Source: Breoghania sp. (GTDB lineage: Bacteria; Pseudomonadota; Alphaproteobacteria; Rhizobiales; Stappiaceae). Taken from it: a stretch of 60,017 nt of DNA. The position numbers and the translations under genes were made by a program. The stretch covers positions 1-60,017 of the forward strand of contig NZ_JASJAV010000031.1 of the NCBI RefSeq assembly GCF_030066895.1, written 5' to 3'. Under the pieces are notes generated by a model. It was not told where the DNA came from. It ran no database searches and saw only the letters and a program-made list of their open reading frames with translations. Shown one piece after another: positions 1 to 8,825 of the stretch; position 1 is the stretch's first letter; each line of letters begins with the position of its first letter.

Positions 1-253
1 TTCTGAACTTGCATTCGCTCTAACACTTCGCACATCGCACACGTTTTTTCGATCAACAGAGGACTGACGTTCCCGACCGGCGTTCGGGGAGTTTCCTTCC
101 TGATGAAAGTTTCTGAAGCTCTGTCGTCCGCTTTTCGAAGCTCAGCCCAAAACGAGGCCCGCAGCGGGAGATGGCATGGTCTGACGACTCTTGTAAGATA
201 GCCCGGCGCGCCGCCTGGTTGCGACGCCTTATCGAGCGAACAAAGAGAAGACT
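1..253. other. Upstream region of the lactate dehydrogenase gene
   Basis: No gene is supported here. The minus-strand open frame across it has no recognisable protein features. A purine-rich stretch, aaagagaag, lies just before the ATG at 254 and could serve as ribosome binding site. I could not assign a promoter with confidence. Confidence 0.4.
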
Positions 254-1230
254 ATGAACAAGAACAAACTGGTTGTCGTCGACGCCGGACATGTGGGTTC
301 CTACGTCCTGGCGGGCGCCATGAAGATCGGCCTTTTTGCCGAAATCGGGGTCACCGACATCCTGAAGGACGTCGCCTTCGGTGAGGCGCTCGATCAGGCA
401 CAGGCAACCGCTTTGACCTACATGAACAATGTCGACGTCACCGACGACGGATACGAACAGTGCGCCGATGCCGACGTGATCATCGTCGCGGCCGGGCCGA
501 GCGTAATCCCCGATCCCACTGACCCGAAAGGCGAGCCGGACCGCACCTTGCTGACGAAGTCATTCGCGAGGTCATGTCGGGGATCACCAAATACACCAAG
601 GATGCGATCGTCATCCTGATCACCAACCCGCTCGACACGATGGTCTATATCGCGGAGAACGAGTTCGGCTATCCCAAGGGCCGCGTCTTCGGCACGGGCA
701 CGATGCTCGATTCCGCCCATCTGCGCCGCCTGATCGCCGACACCTACAATGTCGATCCGAAATCCGTTACCGGCTACATGATGGGCGAACACGGCAGCAC
801 CGCCTTCCCCGTCCTGAGCCACGTCAACATTGTCGACGTTCCCTTCGACGAACTCGACGATTATTTCGAGGCCTCGCAAGACATCCGCGATCCGGAGACA
901 GTCAAGTCCAAGATCATCAGCGCCGCCTATGAAGTCTTCAACGGCAAGGGCTGGACCAATGCCGGCGTCGCCCAGTCCGCGGTGACGATGGCCAAGACCG
1001 TCCTGCTGGACGAGCGCAGCGTCTGTCCCGCCTGCACGACGCTTCGCGGCCAGTACGGGCATGACGGCGACGTTGCCTTCTCCATGCCGTGCGTCATCGG
1101 GCGCGAAGGCATCCTGAAGCAGATCCCGGTCAAGTTGAACGAGTGGGAAGCGAAGAAGCTGGAAGCCTCGATCGCCTTCATCAAGGAAGCGATGAAAGAC
1201 GCAAAGACCGGCCCCGACAAGCGGAGCTGA
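254..1230 (+). pseudogene. L-lactate/malate dehydrogenase family protein, frameshifted
   Basis: This is an NAD-dependent 2-hydroxyacid dehydrogenase of the L-LDH/MDH fold, which would interconvert lactate and pyruvate or a related pair in the cytosol. The N-terminal Rossmann half reads from the ATG at 254. A frameshift near 545-553 moves the rest into another frame, which continues with the family signatures ITNPLDTM, GTGTMLDSA and the catalytic GEHGS, ending at 1230. Total length (~325 codons) is normal. Two further residues look damaged: the nucleotide-binding GxGxxG reads DAGHVG, and the substrate-binding Arg after LDSA is His. Both fit G-to-A transitions. A strong hairpin follows. Probably inactive. 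Lactate or malate specificity is not settled, though GTMLDSA and the GEHG context lean towards lactate dehydrogenase. Confidence 0.85.
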
Positions 1231-1303
1231 CGGAACCCGATCGTTGCGGGCAGATGAAGACATTTGCCCGTTTCGACGGCGCGGCCCATCCTTCGACGGA
1301 TCG

Positions 1304-1346
1304 AACCAAAACCGCCGGGCCCTTGCTGGGCCCGGCGGTTTTGGTT
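1304..1346. terminator. Bidirectional terminator between two convergent genes
   Basis: A perfect 19-bp stem (1304-1322 with 1328-1346) and 5-nt loop. The arms begin with A-rich and end with T-rich stretches, so it can act as an intrinsic terminator on both strands, serving the dehydrogenase (+) and the cupin gene (-), whose stop codon lies in its right arm. Confidence 0.85.
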
Positions 1347-1795
1347 CAGCCGTTGTAGTCTTCGTCGGAAACATGCTCCATCCAGGTAACGGGGCTGCCA
1401 TTGATGCTTTCCTGAATGGCGATGTGGCTCATCACCGTATCGGGCGAGGCTCCGTGCCAGTGCTTTTCACCGGCCGGGAACCAGACGCAGTCGCCCTGGG
1501 AAATCTCTTCCACCGGGCCACCTTCGCGCTGAACGCGGCCGCGACTGAAGGTGACAATCAGCATCTGACCGGTGGGATTGGTGTGCCACGCGGTGCGTGC
1601 GCCCGGCTCGAAGGTGACGTGACCGGCGCTGGCACGACCGGGCTCTTCGGCGGCCACAAGCGGATCGATGCGCACCGTGCCGGTGAACCAGTCGCCCGGG
1701 CCCTTGGCCGAGGGGGTGGATCCTGAACGAATGATCTTCCTTTCCTTGCGCTTGCCGCACCTTGCCCATCCAGGGCCTTGCACGTCGGGACGCAC
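1346..1795 (-). CDS. Cupin domain-containing protein
   Basis: A small single-domain cupin of 149 codons. The two metal-binding cupin motifs are visible: an HTNPTGQ stretch around residues 71-77 and [10 protein letters not shown] around 108-117, the latter carrying two His. The protein resembles small cupins often annotated near carboxymuconolactone decarboxylase-like or quinone-related genes. No substrate can be deduced. Relatives usually begin with Met directly before KIIRSGS, but here that codon is AAG, so the only in-frame ATG is 20 codons upstream at 1795. The true start may have mutated. The frame is otherwise intact. A broken LysR gene lies upstream on the same strand. Confidence 0.75.
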   Translation of the reverse strand: MRPDVQGPGWARCGKRKERKIIRSGSTPSAKGPGDWFTGTVRIDPLVAAEEPGRASAGHVTFEPGARTAWHTNPTGQMLIVTFSRGRVQREGGPVEEISQGDCVWFPAGEKHWHGASPDTVMSHIAIQESINGSPVTWMEHVSDEDYNG

Positions 1796-2047
1796 AATTT
1801 CTCAAATCGATAACTCAATGGCGAATCGTCGGGCCGGTCGGCGGACGAATACGCCGACGAGCGTGCCGCGGTTACGCGGAGAGAAACCAGGAGGCTTCGT
1901 CCCGGCTCATCGAACTTCGCGATAAGATGATCTGGACGTTGCGGGCGGCAATCTGAATAGCCTTATTGCCCACACTACTCATGACTTCAGCTCATGAACC
2001 CCGGATCCGGGTGCAATTGCTCAATAAAACCGACCAAGCCCGGCCGA

Positions 2048-2964
2048 TCATCCGTGCTCGCGCAGAACGTCCAGCACAAGCTGAAATGCGGAAGAAGGCC
2101 GTAACCGGCTGGGATAATGCTGGGATAATAGAGATGGAAGCCGGGGAAATAGGAGGAATAGGCTTCCAGGCAGGATTTCAGGCGACCGGCGGCCAGACGC
2201 TCGGGCACGAGCGCGAGGCCATAGCCCTCGCGTGCAGCGCGCAGCACCGGATTGACCGTGTTGAAACAGACCTGCCTCTACACCTTGACCCGGATTTCCT
2301 GCCCGTTCTCGTCCTCGAATTCCCAGGCATAGAGGACACCGTGGGTCGACAGGCGCAGGTTGATGCAAGTGTGCTCGCTCAAGGACTGCGGTGTCTCAGG
2401 GATACCGTGTTGCGCGAAATAGTCCGGCGCGCCGACACAAACCATGCGCTCGTCCGGGCCGATGCGCACGGAGATCATGCCCTCGCTCACCTGATCGGAA
2501 TAGCGCACGCCCGCATCGCAGCGCGCGGCGGCCAGATAGGTGTATCCGTAGTTCATCACGAACTCGACATTGACCGCCGGATAGTCCCTTCAGGACCGGG
2601 GCAAGCTTCGGCCAGAGCAGTGACTCGATCGCATATTCGACCGCACCCAGCGCACCGTGCCGGTGCGCTGGGTGCGGTGATCGTTGAGGGCCTGCAGGCG
2701 CGCTTCGATCATCTCGAAACACGGATTGAGCGTCGCCAGCAGATCCTCGCCCTCCTGCGTGGAGGTGACGGATCGGGTGGTGCGGGTCAGAAGCCGCAGG
2801 CCGAGCCGTTCCTCCAACCCCTTGATGGTATGGCTCAATGCGGATTGCGACACGTTCAGCCGCGCGGCCGCGCGCGTAAAGCTGCTTTCCTCGGCCAGGG
2901 CGATCAGATCGTGGATATTTTCCCTGAGCATATGCGGGGCCTTAATTTGCGCGTCGAAACTCAT
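2048..2964 (-). pseudogene. LysR-family transcriptional regulator, multiply disrupted
   Basis: The N-terminal winged helix-turn-helix is clear in the frame starting at the ATG at 2964 (EESSFTRAAARLNVSQSALS, then GLRLLTRTTRSV). The substrate-binding domain is scattered over other frames: shifts near 2645 and 2585, an in-frame TAG near 2276, and a last shift near 2095 before the conserved tail ending LVLDVLREHG at 2048. Reassembled, the protein would be about 300 residues, the usual LysR length, so nothing large is missing. It would have been a DNA-binding regulator, perhaps of the cupin gene just downstream. With at least four disruptions it cannot make a working protein. Confidence 0.85.
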
Positions 2965-3185
2965 GAACGGACTCTCGCCACTATATGGACAGTGCCGGAA
3001 GCGTCCATTGCGTCTACGCCTCTCCGCACTTCCCCTTAAGGTCGCCGCTGCCGCGCTCCACCGTGCCAAAATCGCGGCAGATCATATCTGGCGACAGGAT
3101 AGACGGACGCGTGCGCGGGATAATCCGTCGAACGCGGATGCCTCCCATAAGCATGGCTCTGAATGCCGCGCCTCTTGGCGTCGCT
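2965..3185. other. Spacer between nikO and the LysR pseudogene
   Basis: No gene seen. This stretch holds the presumed LysR promoter and the end of the nickel transporter operon. No clear terminator hairpin was found. Confidence 0.35.
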
Positions 3186-3848
3186 TCAGTCCCCGTCGCG
3201 GTGGACGTGCGCGTGGGCATGCGTATGGGGGTGGGTATGGATCTTCGCCGGTTCAAGCTGCCCATCCTCCAGGATCAGCGCCCGGCTCGCCAGTTCGGCC
3301 ACGAAGTCGCTGTCATGGGAAACCAGCACCATCGCTCCGGTGAAACGCGTCAACGCATCGCGCAGGCGTTCGCCGTTGGGCCCGATCGATGCCGTTGGAG
3401 GGCTCGTCGAGCAGCAGCACGTCCGGCGACATGGCGAACAGTCCGGCAAGGCACACGAGCCGCTTTTCACCACCCGACAGCTTGTGGCTAATGCGCTGCG
3501 CCAGATGCGCGATGCCGAAGCCTTCGAGCGCGGCTTGCGCGATCTCCTCCGCCTCCTTCGGCGTGTGGCCGATATTCAGAGGACCGAAGGAAACATCCTC
3601 GATCACCGTCGGACAGAAGATCTGGTCGTCGCTGTCCTGAAACAGTAAGCCGATGCGCGGACGGTGGGTACGGAACTGTTTTCCGATACACAGATCTCGT
3701 CGAAGAGCCGGACCTCGCCCGCCTCAGCCGTTTCCAGACCGACGATCGCAAGCCTTTCACCGGCCGACAAGCTCATGGACACGGACTTCAGGACAGCGTT
3801 GCCGTCGCGGGTGACCGTAACGGCATCCAATACGATGGGATCGTTCAT
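3186..3848 (-). pseudogene. nikO: Nickel ECF transporter ATPase NikO/CbiO, Walker A deleted
   Basis: The ATP-hydrolysing subunit of a NikKMLQO energy-coupling-factor nickel importer. From ATG 3848 the beginning reads normally (DAVTVTRDGNAVL) up to LAIVG, then jumps straight to LETAEAGEV: the Walker A motif (normally GPNGAGKST plus the following helix) is missing, about 15 residues. Frameshifts near 3640-3690 and 3385 follow. The ABC signature LSGGEKR, Walker B VLLLDEPS and the H-loop VSHD are readable in other frames. The C-terminus is His-rich (HTHPHTHAHAHVH), a likely metal-binding tail. About 220 codons remain of a usual ~260. Without a P-loop it cannot energise transport. It would be last in the operon. 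Confidence 0.88.
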
Positions 3849-4463
3849 AAACGATCCCCTAGCAGCGCGGCGACAGCGCATCGCCTCCTCCACCCGGTCG
3901 GCGCGTTCCAGCGCACGCACCAGAAGCATGCCGATGAGATAGCCGTAGCTGCGCCAGGTATGGCGGTTGGAGCGGGGATGGAAGGCGCGGGCGCGCATGA
4001 ATTCGCGCAGGCGGTGCGCCTCCTCGCGGATCAGCGACAGGTAGCGCACCATCATGACCAGCAGGCGCACGATCGTCTCGGGAACGCGCAACGACTGGAG
4101 GGCCGCGCCCAGCCGGTTCACCTCCACCGCGCCGAGAAAGAGCATCAGGATCAGGGCGGCCACCGACACCTTGCAGGCAACGAGCGCCGCCCGCGCGATG
4201 CCTTCCGCGCTCGCCGCCAACGGCCCGTATGTGAGAACCGGCCTCCCCTCCACCACGAAGGGAAGGGTGATCAGCAGCAGCACGAACCCTTCCACATGCA
4301 GCAAACACCGCAGCAGACGCCGTTCGATCCCAGCAGCAAGCGTGACGAGCGCGACAGCGAGAAGCACGAAGACCGCAACGGTGAGGTCATGCAACTGCGA
4401 CAGCGCGGCCACGACCGCGAAGGCCGTCACAAGGCGCAAGCGCAGGTCCTGAGGGACGATCAG
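3849..4463 (-). pseudogene. nikQ: Nickel ECF transporter transmembrane protein NikQ/CbiQ, damaged ends
   Basis: The T component of the nickel importer, coupling the ATPase to the substrate-binding membrane protein. The frame shows several hydrophobic helices and the CbiQ-type cytoplasmic region with conserved Ala-Arg-rich segments (FMRARAFHPRSN, ALERADRVEEAMRCR). The 5' end is uncertain: no ATG is present, and the best-placed start codon, overlapping the nikL stop, is CTG at 4463 where a GTG would be expected. At the 3' end there is no stop codon. The frame runs from AMRCR into the nikO ATG at 3848, as if the normal C-terminus was deleted. The middle is uninterrupted, about 205 codons. Confidence 0.75.
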
Positions 4464-5080
4464 TGCCGCCGCGCGCCCATAGCCCGATCCCGACAAGTCC
4501 GATGATGAAAAAGACGCCCGACAGGATGTCCGTGAAGCGCAAGCGCTCATCCATTTGCTCGATCCGCTCCAGAAGCGGTTCGACCTGCCGCTGAACCGCG
4601 GCCTCCACCAGAAGGGCGATCTGCTTGTCGGAAAGTCCGGCAGAAGATCCTGCACTTTCCTTCTCGTTGTCGCCGGAAGCGGCCGGGACTTTCGCGGGAG
4701 CCGATGCGGGGGCGCTCAGTGTTGCGGTTTCCTCGGAGAGCGCCAGCGCGCCGAAGCGATCCGCCCTGACCGTACCGGAGGCTATGTGGCCCTCGTGCGT
4801 ATCGACTGTGACCGTGATGTCGGAGGTGACGGACTCGGGTGGCACGAGGCGGAAGCGGCCCTCGCGCCGTCTTGCCTGACGCGATGACCTTGCCGGCGGC
4901 ATCCTTGGCCACCCACGGCGTGCCCATGGCGCGACCGCCGCCGATGAAGAAGGCATAGCCCGTCATGGCATCGCCCTCGACGGTCGCGAAGACCTTGAGC
5001 TTGTGGGCGGCGGCGGGACCGGCAAGTCCGAACGCAAGGGCAAGGGCCATTGCAAGCGAAAGAAGAACGGAGCGGATCAT
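4460..5080 (-). pseudogene. nikL: Nickel transport accessory protein NikL, frameshifted
   Basis: A small membrane-anchored component of NikKMLQO systems. From ATG 5080 it has a clear signal peptide (MIRSVLLSLAMALALAFGLA, ending in AAAH) and a periplasmic domain. A frameshift around 4860-4870 is followed by the rest of the domain, a helical stretch (SDKQIALLVEAAVQRQVEPL) and one C-terminal membrane helix (GVFFIIGLVGIGLW). A further one-base shift at the end would restore the natural stop overlapping nikQ. The start overlaps the nikM stop (ATGA). NikL is thought to work with NikM at the nickel-binding site. Here it is probably not made in full length. Confidence 0.8.
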
Positions 5081-5692
5081 GACAGGGCAGGCTTCAGAGA
5101 AGCTGGGGAAACGCGGGCGAGGAAACCAACCACCACGGCGGTGATGAAGGCTTCCGCGATGGCGAGCGGAATGTAGGTCGCAAGCAGCACGCTGGCGACG
5201 GGGGTATAAATCGGGTGAAGACAGCGTCAACGCCAGCGCGACGCACCCGTCGGTTCCCAGTACCGCCAGCGCACCGACCAATGCCGAAAGCCCCATGCGC
5301 ACCTGTTGCGACGTGGTGTTGCGGATGGTCGGGCCGAAGATCATCGCCAGCACGACACCGGGCAAGGCCATATCGACGATGTTGACGTCGAGTGAGGTCA
5401 ATCCGCCGAAACCGAACAGAAATGCCTGCAACAACAACGCCACAGCGAGGGCCGGAAAGGTGGCGAAACCGAGCAGGATGCCCATCAGCCCTGACAGCAG
5501 CAGATGCACGCTGGAGGGGCCGACCGGCACCACGATGAGGGATCCGGCAAAGAACGCGGCGGCGAGAATGCCGGCGCGCGGCAGGGTGCGATCATCGAGC
5601 CGACGAAGGCCCAGTCCCACGCCGCCGACTGCGATGACGGCGCCTCCGATGAGAACGGGGGCGGATAGGATACCGTCGGGTATGTGGGCCAT
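5077..5692 (-). pseudogene. nikM: Nickel ECF transporter substrate-binding membrane protein NikM/CbiM, frameshifted
   Basis: The membrane protein that binds the metal in nickel/cobalt ECF importers. It starts MAHIPDG, the family's N-terminal metal-binding motif. Met removal before Ala would leave His at position 2, as the site needs. A second conserved His sits in SSVHLLLSG. Multiple membrane helices follow. Near 5215, at a C run after SPDLY, the frame shifts. The other frame then gives the expected last helix (LATYIPLAIAEAFITAVVVG) and a stop overlapping nikL. One single-base indel therefore separates it from an intact ~205-residue protein. Nickel rather than cobalt is inferred from nikK/nikL synteny and the NikR operator. 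Confidence 0.88.
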
Positions 5693-5777
5693 GGCCTGTT
5701 GCTTTCATCTTGCCGGTTCGCGCCCCCGCGCGACCGGCGTTTGGGCCCCCGGTCCGGCCGGGGCCCGAAATGTCGAG

Positions 5778-5803
5778 CGGCACCGGATTGTCGCCCGGTG
5801 CCG
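5778..5803. terminator. GC hairpin between nikK and nikM
   Basis: A perfect 9-bp inverted repeat (cggcaccgg / ccggtgccg) with an 8-nt loop, preceded by another GC-rich hairpin at about 5744-5764. No T-run follows on the minus strand. It may be a partial terminator or an RNA-stabilising stem that gives more nikK than downstream product. Confidence 0.5.
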
Positions 5804-5843
5804 ATATTGAGCTTCGCAGAGAAGCCGGAGTTGACGGCCAGTC

Positions 5844-6618
5844 TTACTTGCCACCCATGTCGGTCGTCTTGACCCAGATCAGGGCGCCCTCTTCCACCGG
5901 CACCTTGTTACCTTCCGGCGAGGTCATCGGCTTGTCGCCTTCCAGCAGAGCGGCAAAGCCCCACCACCCGGCGCGCGGCATGGCGTAGGTGAAGCTGCCG
6001 TTGGCATCGGCCTTGATGACCTGCGTGATGAAGGCATCGTTCGGCGCCTTGACCGAGCCGTCATTGATGAACTCGACCTCGATCTCGGCAAACGGCGCGG
6101 GCTTACCGTCCTTCAGAAGGACGCCGGAAAAGACGTTGCCCGTCCAGATACCTTGTGGGACGTGTGAGCGGCTGGATTTCCACCGGCAGGCCGACCAGTT
6201 CATCCCAGCCTTCGCCGAAGGCGTAGTTGTCGACCACAACCTTGGCATAGTGGACGATATACCTGCCTTCCGCAGGTTCCCAATAGGGCTGCGGCTCGAC
6301 ATAGAAGATCGCCGCGTCCGGCTCGGCAAGGTCGTAGGACACGGTCCAGGCCTCTTTACCGTCCACCGGCTTTTCGGCTATGCGCGGCAGGAGGTCGACG
6401 TTCTTGCCCTGATCGAGCACGCCGAGACGGACGGGCTTCTTCATCTGCATCACCGGAGCGCCCTCGAAGGGATGGGTGAAGATCAGATTGAGCGAAACGC
6501 TGCCGCCGTCCTCAAGAACGTCGGCAGAGGGAATGATTTCCTGAAAATGGGCCGACGCAGGAGTGGAAAAGCCTATGATGCAGGAAAAGACGGCGAGGGA
6601 CATCAGAGAACGGCGCAT
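5844..6618 (-). pseudogene. nikK: Periplasmic nickel-uptake protein NikK (DUF4198), frameshifted
   Basis: A secreted DUF4198-family protein, first gene of the NikKMLQO operon. From ATG 6618 it has a signal peptide (FSCIIGFSTPASA) followed directly by HFQEIIPS, whose N-terminal His after cleavage is typical of metal-handling DUF4198 proteins. A single shift near 6155-6170 (after LTRP) moves into the frame with GIWTGNVFSGVLL and ends TTDMGGK at 5844. Reassembled length is ~257 residues, normal for the family. A Shine-Dalgarno-like aggag precedes the start, and a NikR operator lies 15-42 bp upstream. Confidence 0.85.
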
Positions 6619-6632
6619 GTGAACTCCTGTCG

Positions 6633-6660
6633 GTATGAAATTTTCTGCAAAAAATTATAC
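6633..6660. promoter_or_regulatory. NikR operator between nikK and nikR
   Basis: GTATGA at 6633-6638 and TTATAC at 6655-6660, separated by exactly 16 bp. The established NikR consensus is GTATGA-N16-TCATAC, so only one position differs. It sits in the divergent nikK-nikR intergenic region, 15 bp upstream of the nikK start codon, where bound NikR would block nikK transcription. It may also control nikR, whose start is about 100 bp away. Confidence 0.85.
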
Positions 6661-6757
6661 TTTCCGTCGCCGCTCAACCCCGGGAAGGGATTTTGCCAAA
6701 TAATTCAATATATTGCCGTTATGGGAAGCGGTTATACTGGGCGCCATTGGAGGCACC

Positions 6758-7231
6758 ATGCAACGCATAACGATCACTATCGACGACGGACTTGCCGCCG
6801 AACTCGACGCGCACATGACGGCAACGGGCGTCTCGGGGCGCTCCGAAGCGATTCGGGATCTAGTGCGACGCGGGCTTGCCACAGTTCGCAACGCGCCGAG
6901 CGAAGCTCCGTGCTACGGCGTGGTCAGTTGCGCAATCGACCAGTCGGTTCGCCAACTCGCCACCCGCATCCCGCAAGGCCGTCTCGACCGGCACGACCAG
7001 ACCGTCGCCGCCCTCTCCGTTCCGCTCGATCACACCACATCGATCGACGTGGCGGTGATGCGCGGCCGCATGGCCGACGTCACGGCCTACGCGGAAGCAC
7101 TGTTTCTGGAACGCGGCGTGATGCACGGTTCGCTGGGGCTGATCCCGGTAGCGGAGGACAAGACCGTGCATACCCACGAGCACGGCCACTCGCACGAGCA
7201 CACCCACTTCAAGGTGCAGAGCGGTTTGTAG
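6758..7231 (+). CDS. nikR: NikR-like ribbon-helix-helix metal regulator with His-rich tail
   Basis: A CopG/NikR-type repressor of 157 codons, intact. The N-terminal ribbon-helix-helix (MQRITITIDDGL, then SGRSEAIRDLVRRGL) matches NikR closely, and an ACT-like metal-sensing domain follows. Aligned by eye with E. coli NikR, the four high-affinity nickel ligands His76, His87, His89 and Cys95 correspond to Leu, Ser, Pro and Ser here. The C-terminus instead carries HTHEHGHSHEHTH, absent from E. coli NikR. The ATG at 6758 is preceded by ttggagg. A near-consensus NikR operator lies upstream, between it and the divergent nikK. It should regulate the nickel importer, but metal sensing must differ from the classical scheme. 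Confidence 0.85.
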   Translation: MQRITITIDDGLAAELDAHMTATGVSGRSEAIRDLVRRGLATVRNAPSEAPCYGVVSCAIDQSVRQLATRIPQGRLDRHDQTVAALSVPLDHTTSIDVAVMRGRMADVTAYAEALFLERGVMHGSLGLIPVAEDKTVHTHEHGHSHEHTHFKVQSGL

Positions 7232-7253
7232 GGGGAGCGGGTTCGAATGTAGA

Positions 7254-7617
7254 GCCCATCCTTCGAGACGGCCCTTTGGGCATTCTGAGTGTCCGGCTCT
7301 TAAATGGTACTGGGTTATTCCAGCTACAGTTCCCTCGTCATTGCCGGCTCCGACCAGCAATCCATGCCGTGATGCTTCAGCGCTGTAAGGGGTTGATATG
7401 GATGAAATAATTGAGCTCATTCCATACCGATAGATCACGGAATGAATCCCGGCTCGGAGGCCGGGATGACGAGCGGAAAGTGTCGCGAGAAATTCGATAC
7501 CATTTACGAGCCGGACACTCAGGGTGATGTTATCGCGGTGTTGGTTTTGAAGATGCGCTCAACACATACAATGTCATCGTGAGGAGGTCGCGACAGCGAC
7601 CGTCTCGAAGGATGGGC
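7254..7617. repeat. Palindromic intergenic repeat interrupted by a MITE-like element
   Basis: The outer ends are an 18-bp perfect inverted pair: GCCCATCCTTCGAGACGG at 7254-7271 and its complement at 7600-7617. The same arms recur in the palindrome at 13407-13533. Sequence resembling the inner left arm (ctcagggtgatgttatcg) lies only after 7520, so the left arm seems split by the element at 7287-7521. No gene occurs between nikR (7231) and nrtR (7664). Confidence 0.75.
7287..7521. mobile_element. MITE-like non-coding element, copy A (235 bp)
   Basis: The element is bounded by 14-bp perfect terminal inverted repeats (TGAGTGTCCGGCTC / GAGCCGGACACTCA) and has no coding capacity. Its interior (for example atggtactgggtta, tcgtcattgccggctccgac, tagatcacggaatg) recurs in the same orientation at 9484-9733 with roughly 80 percent identity by eye. 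I see no clear target duplication. Short subterminal palindromes suggest a structured RNA or DNA. Confidence 0.65.
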
Positions 7618-7663
7618 CTCCCGATGAACCACGGCCGACACCCAGATCCATTGCAAGAAGACC

Positions 7664-8647
7664 CTACCGCACTCCGACCCGCAAACCGGGAGACGGACGC
7701 TCGCGCAGCACCTGACGGCGGAAGCGGAAGAGTGCGGCCGGACGCCCACCGGTGCGCGAGGTGGAGGCGCCGGTCGGCTCCACCAGTTCCGTCGTCTCAA
7801 CCAGCCTGCGGAAATTCTGCTTGTGCAGGTGACGGCCCGAAATCGCCTCCACGGTGTGCTGAAGCTCAGTCAGGGTGAAGGCTTTCGGCATCAGTTCGAA
7901 GATCACCGGCCGGTATTTCAGTTTTCCCCGCAAGCGGGTGATCGCGGTCGCGAGGATACGGCGGTGATCGTATTGCATGGCCCGGCCCATATAGGGGCGC
8001 GTCTCCAGTCCCGGCGCCAACGGCCGTCCGTCGCGTTCGGCTTCCGCCAGAAGCCCGACCTCGTAGCACAGCTCGTAGCGTTCCAGCGCGCGTTCCTCGT
8101 CCCACAGATTTCCGTCGCCGCCGAAGGACAGGCGCAACCGGTCCTGCCTGCGGGCCGCGCGGGCGGCGTCGCCCTCATTCAGGGGGGCCTGCGCCCAGTT
8201 ATCGAGCGCGGGAAGGATCACGTCGTCCAGCATGGCCGGACGTCTCTCGCGCCAATCTTCCCAGGGGAAATAGTCGTACCACGGCCGCCAGCTTGCCCGC
8301 GCCCGGACAAGGGCGGCTTCGGAATCCGCGCTTTGCCGTGCCAGCGCCAGATAGCCGACGGAGACGACATGCGGCCCCTGATCGCCGGGCTGCGTGTGCC
8401 GACCGCGATCGCCGTAGGTGTAGAGCTGCTCCACATAGCCGAGCCGGAGCGCGGTCTGCTGTTCCACCCAGGCCCGCAGGCCGATCTCGAAGGTGCGGTG
8501 ATGAACGGGATCGAAAGGGCCGAACGGCAGGGATTCCGGGACATCCGGACCGCTCCCGCCGATGGCGAGAACCAGCGGGGTCGGATGCGTCACGGCGACG
8601 ATCACGGCATTGAGGCCGATCTCGATGGCGGGTGCCGCCGTGTCCAT
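7664..8647 (-). CDS. nrtR: NrtR-type Nudix/winged-helix transcriptional regulator
   Basis: A 327-codon intact protein with an N-terminal Nudix-like domain (start region AIEIGLNAVIVAVT, later LRLGYVEQLYTYGDRGR) and a C-terminal winged helix (FTLTELQHTVEAISGRHLHK, NFRRLVETTELVEPTG). This architecture is that of NrtR, the Nudix-related repressor of NAD metabolism genes that senses ADP-ribose-type ligands through a Nudix fold without hydrolysing them. The glutamate-rich Nudix catalytic box is not recognisable, as expected for a sensor. No NAD gene is adjacent; nadD lies 11 kb away in the housekeeping block. The ATG at 8647 is taken as start. Confidence 0.8.
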   Translation of the reverse strand: MDTAAPAIEIGLNAVIVAVTHPTPLVLAIGGSGPDVPESLPFGPFDPVHHRTFEIGLRAWVEQQTALRLGYVEQLYTYGDRGRHTQPGDQGPHVVSVGYLALARQSADSEAALVRARASWRPWYDYFPWEDWRERRPAMLDDVILPALDNWAQAPLNEGDAARAARRQDRLRLSFGGDGNLWDEERALERYELCYEVGLLAEAERDGRPLAPGLETRPYMGRAMQYDHRRILATAITRLRGKLKYRPVIFELMPKAFTLTELQHTVEAISGRHLHKQNFRRLVETTELVEPTGASTSRTGGRPAALFRFRRQVLRERPSPGLRVGVR

Positions 8648-8825
8648 GCGTGTCGCTCCGTACCTTGTTCCCGCCCCGGCGCGGGGCGCGAGCCTTTTCT
8701 AGTCGATTTGCGCGGTATTTTGAACCGTCGAGTACGTCTGCCGGATCGGAACAAGACGTTGAGTTGCGGCTATTTTCTGCAAAACCTTGCCACAACGAAA
8801 ATCATGCTGCGATTTGCGCAAGTCC

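Noticed and set aside
418..1401. Long minus-strand open frame opposite the lactate dehydrogenase
   Set aside because: It is the GC-rich antisense shadow of a gene with clear family motifs and shows no protein features of its own.
3186..5692. Cobalt (CbiMQO) identity for the ECF transporter
   Set aside because: Presence of NikK- and NikL-type components and a NikR operator upstream favour nickel. Cobalt cannot be excluded completely.
7287..7521. Insertion sequence with transposase
   Set aside because: No open frame in either copy resembles a transposase, and the element is too short. Treated as non-autonomous.
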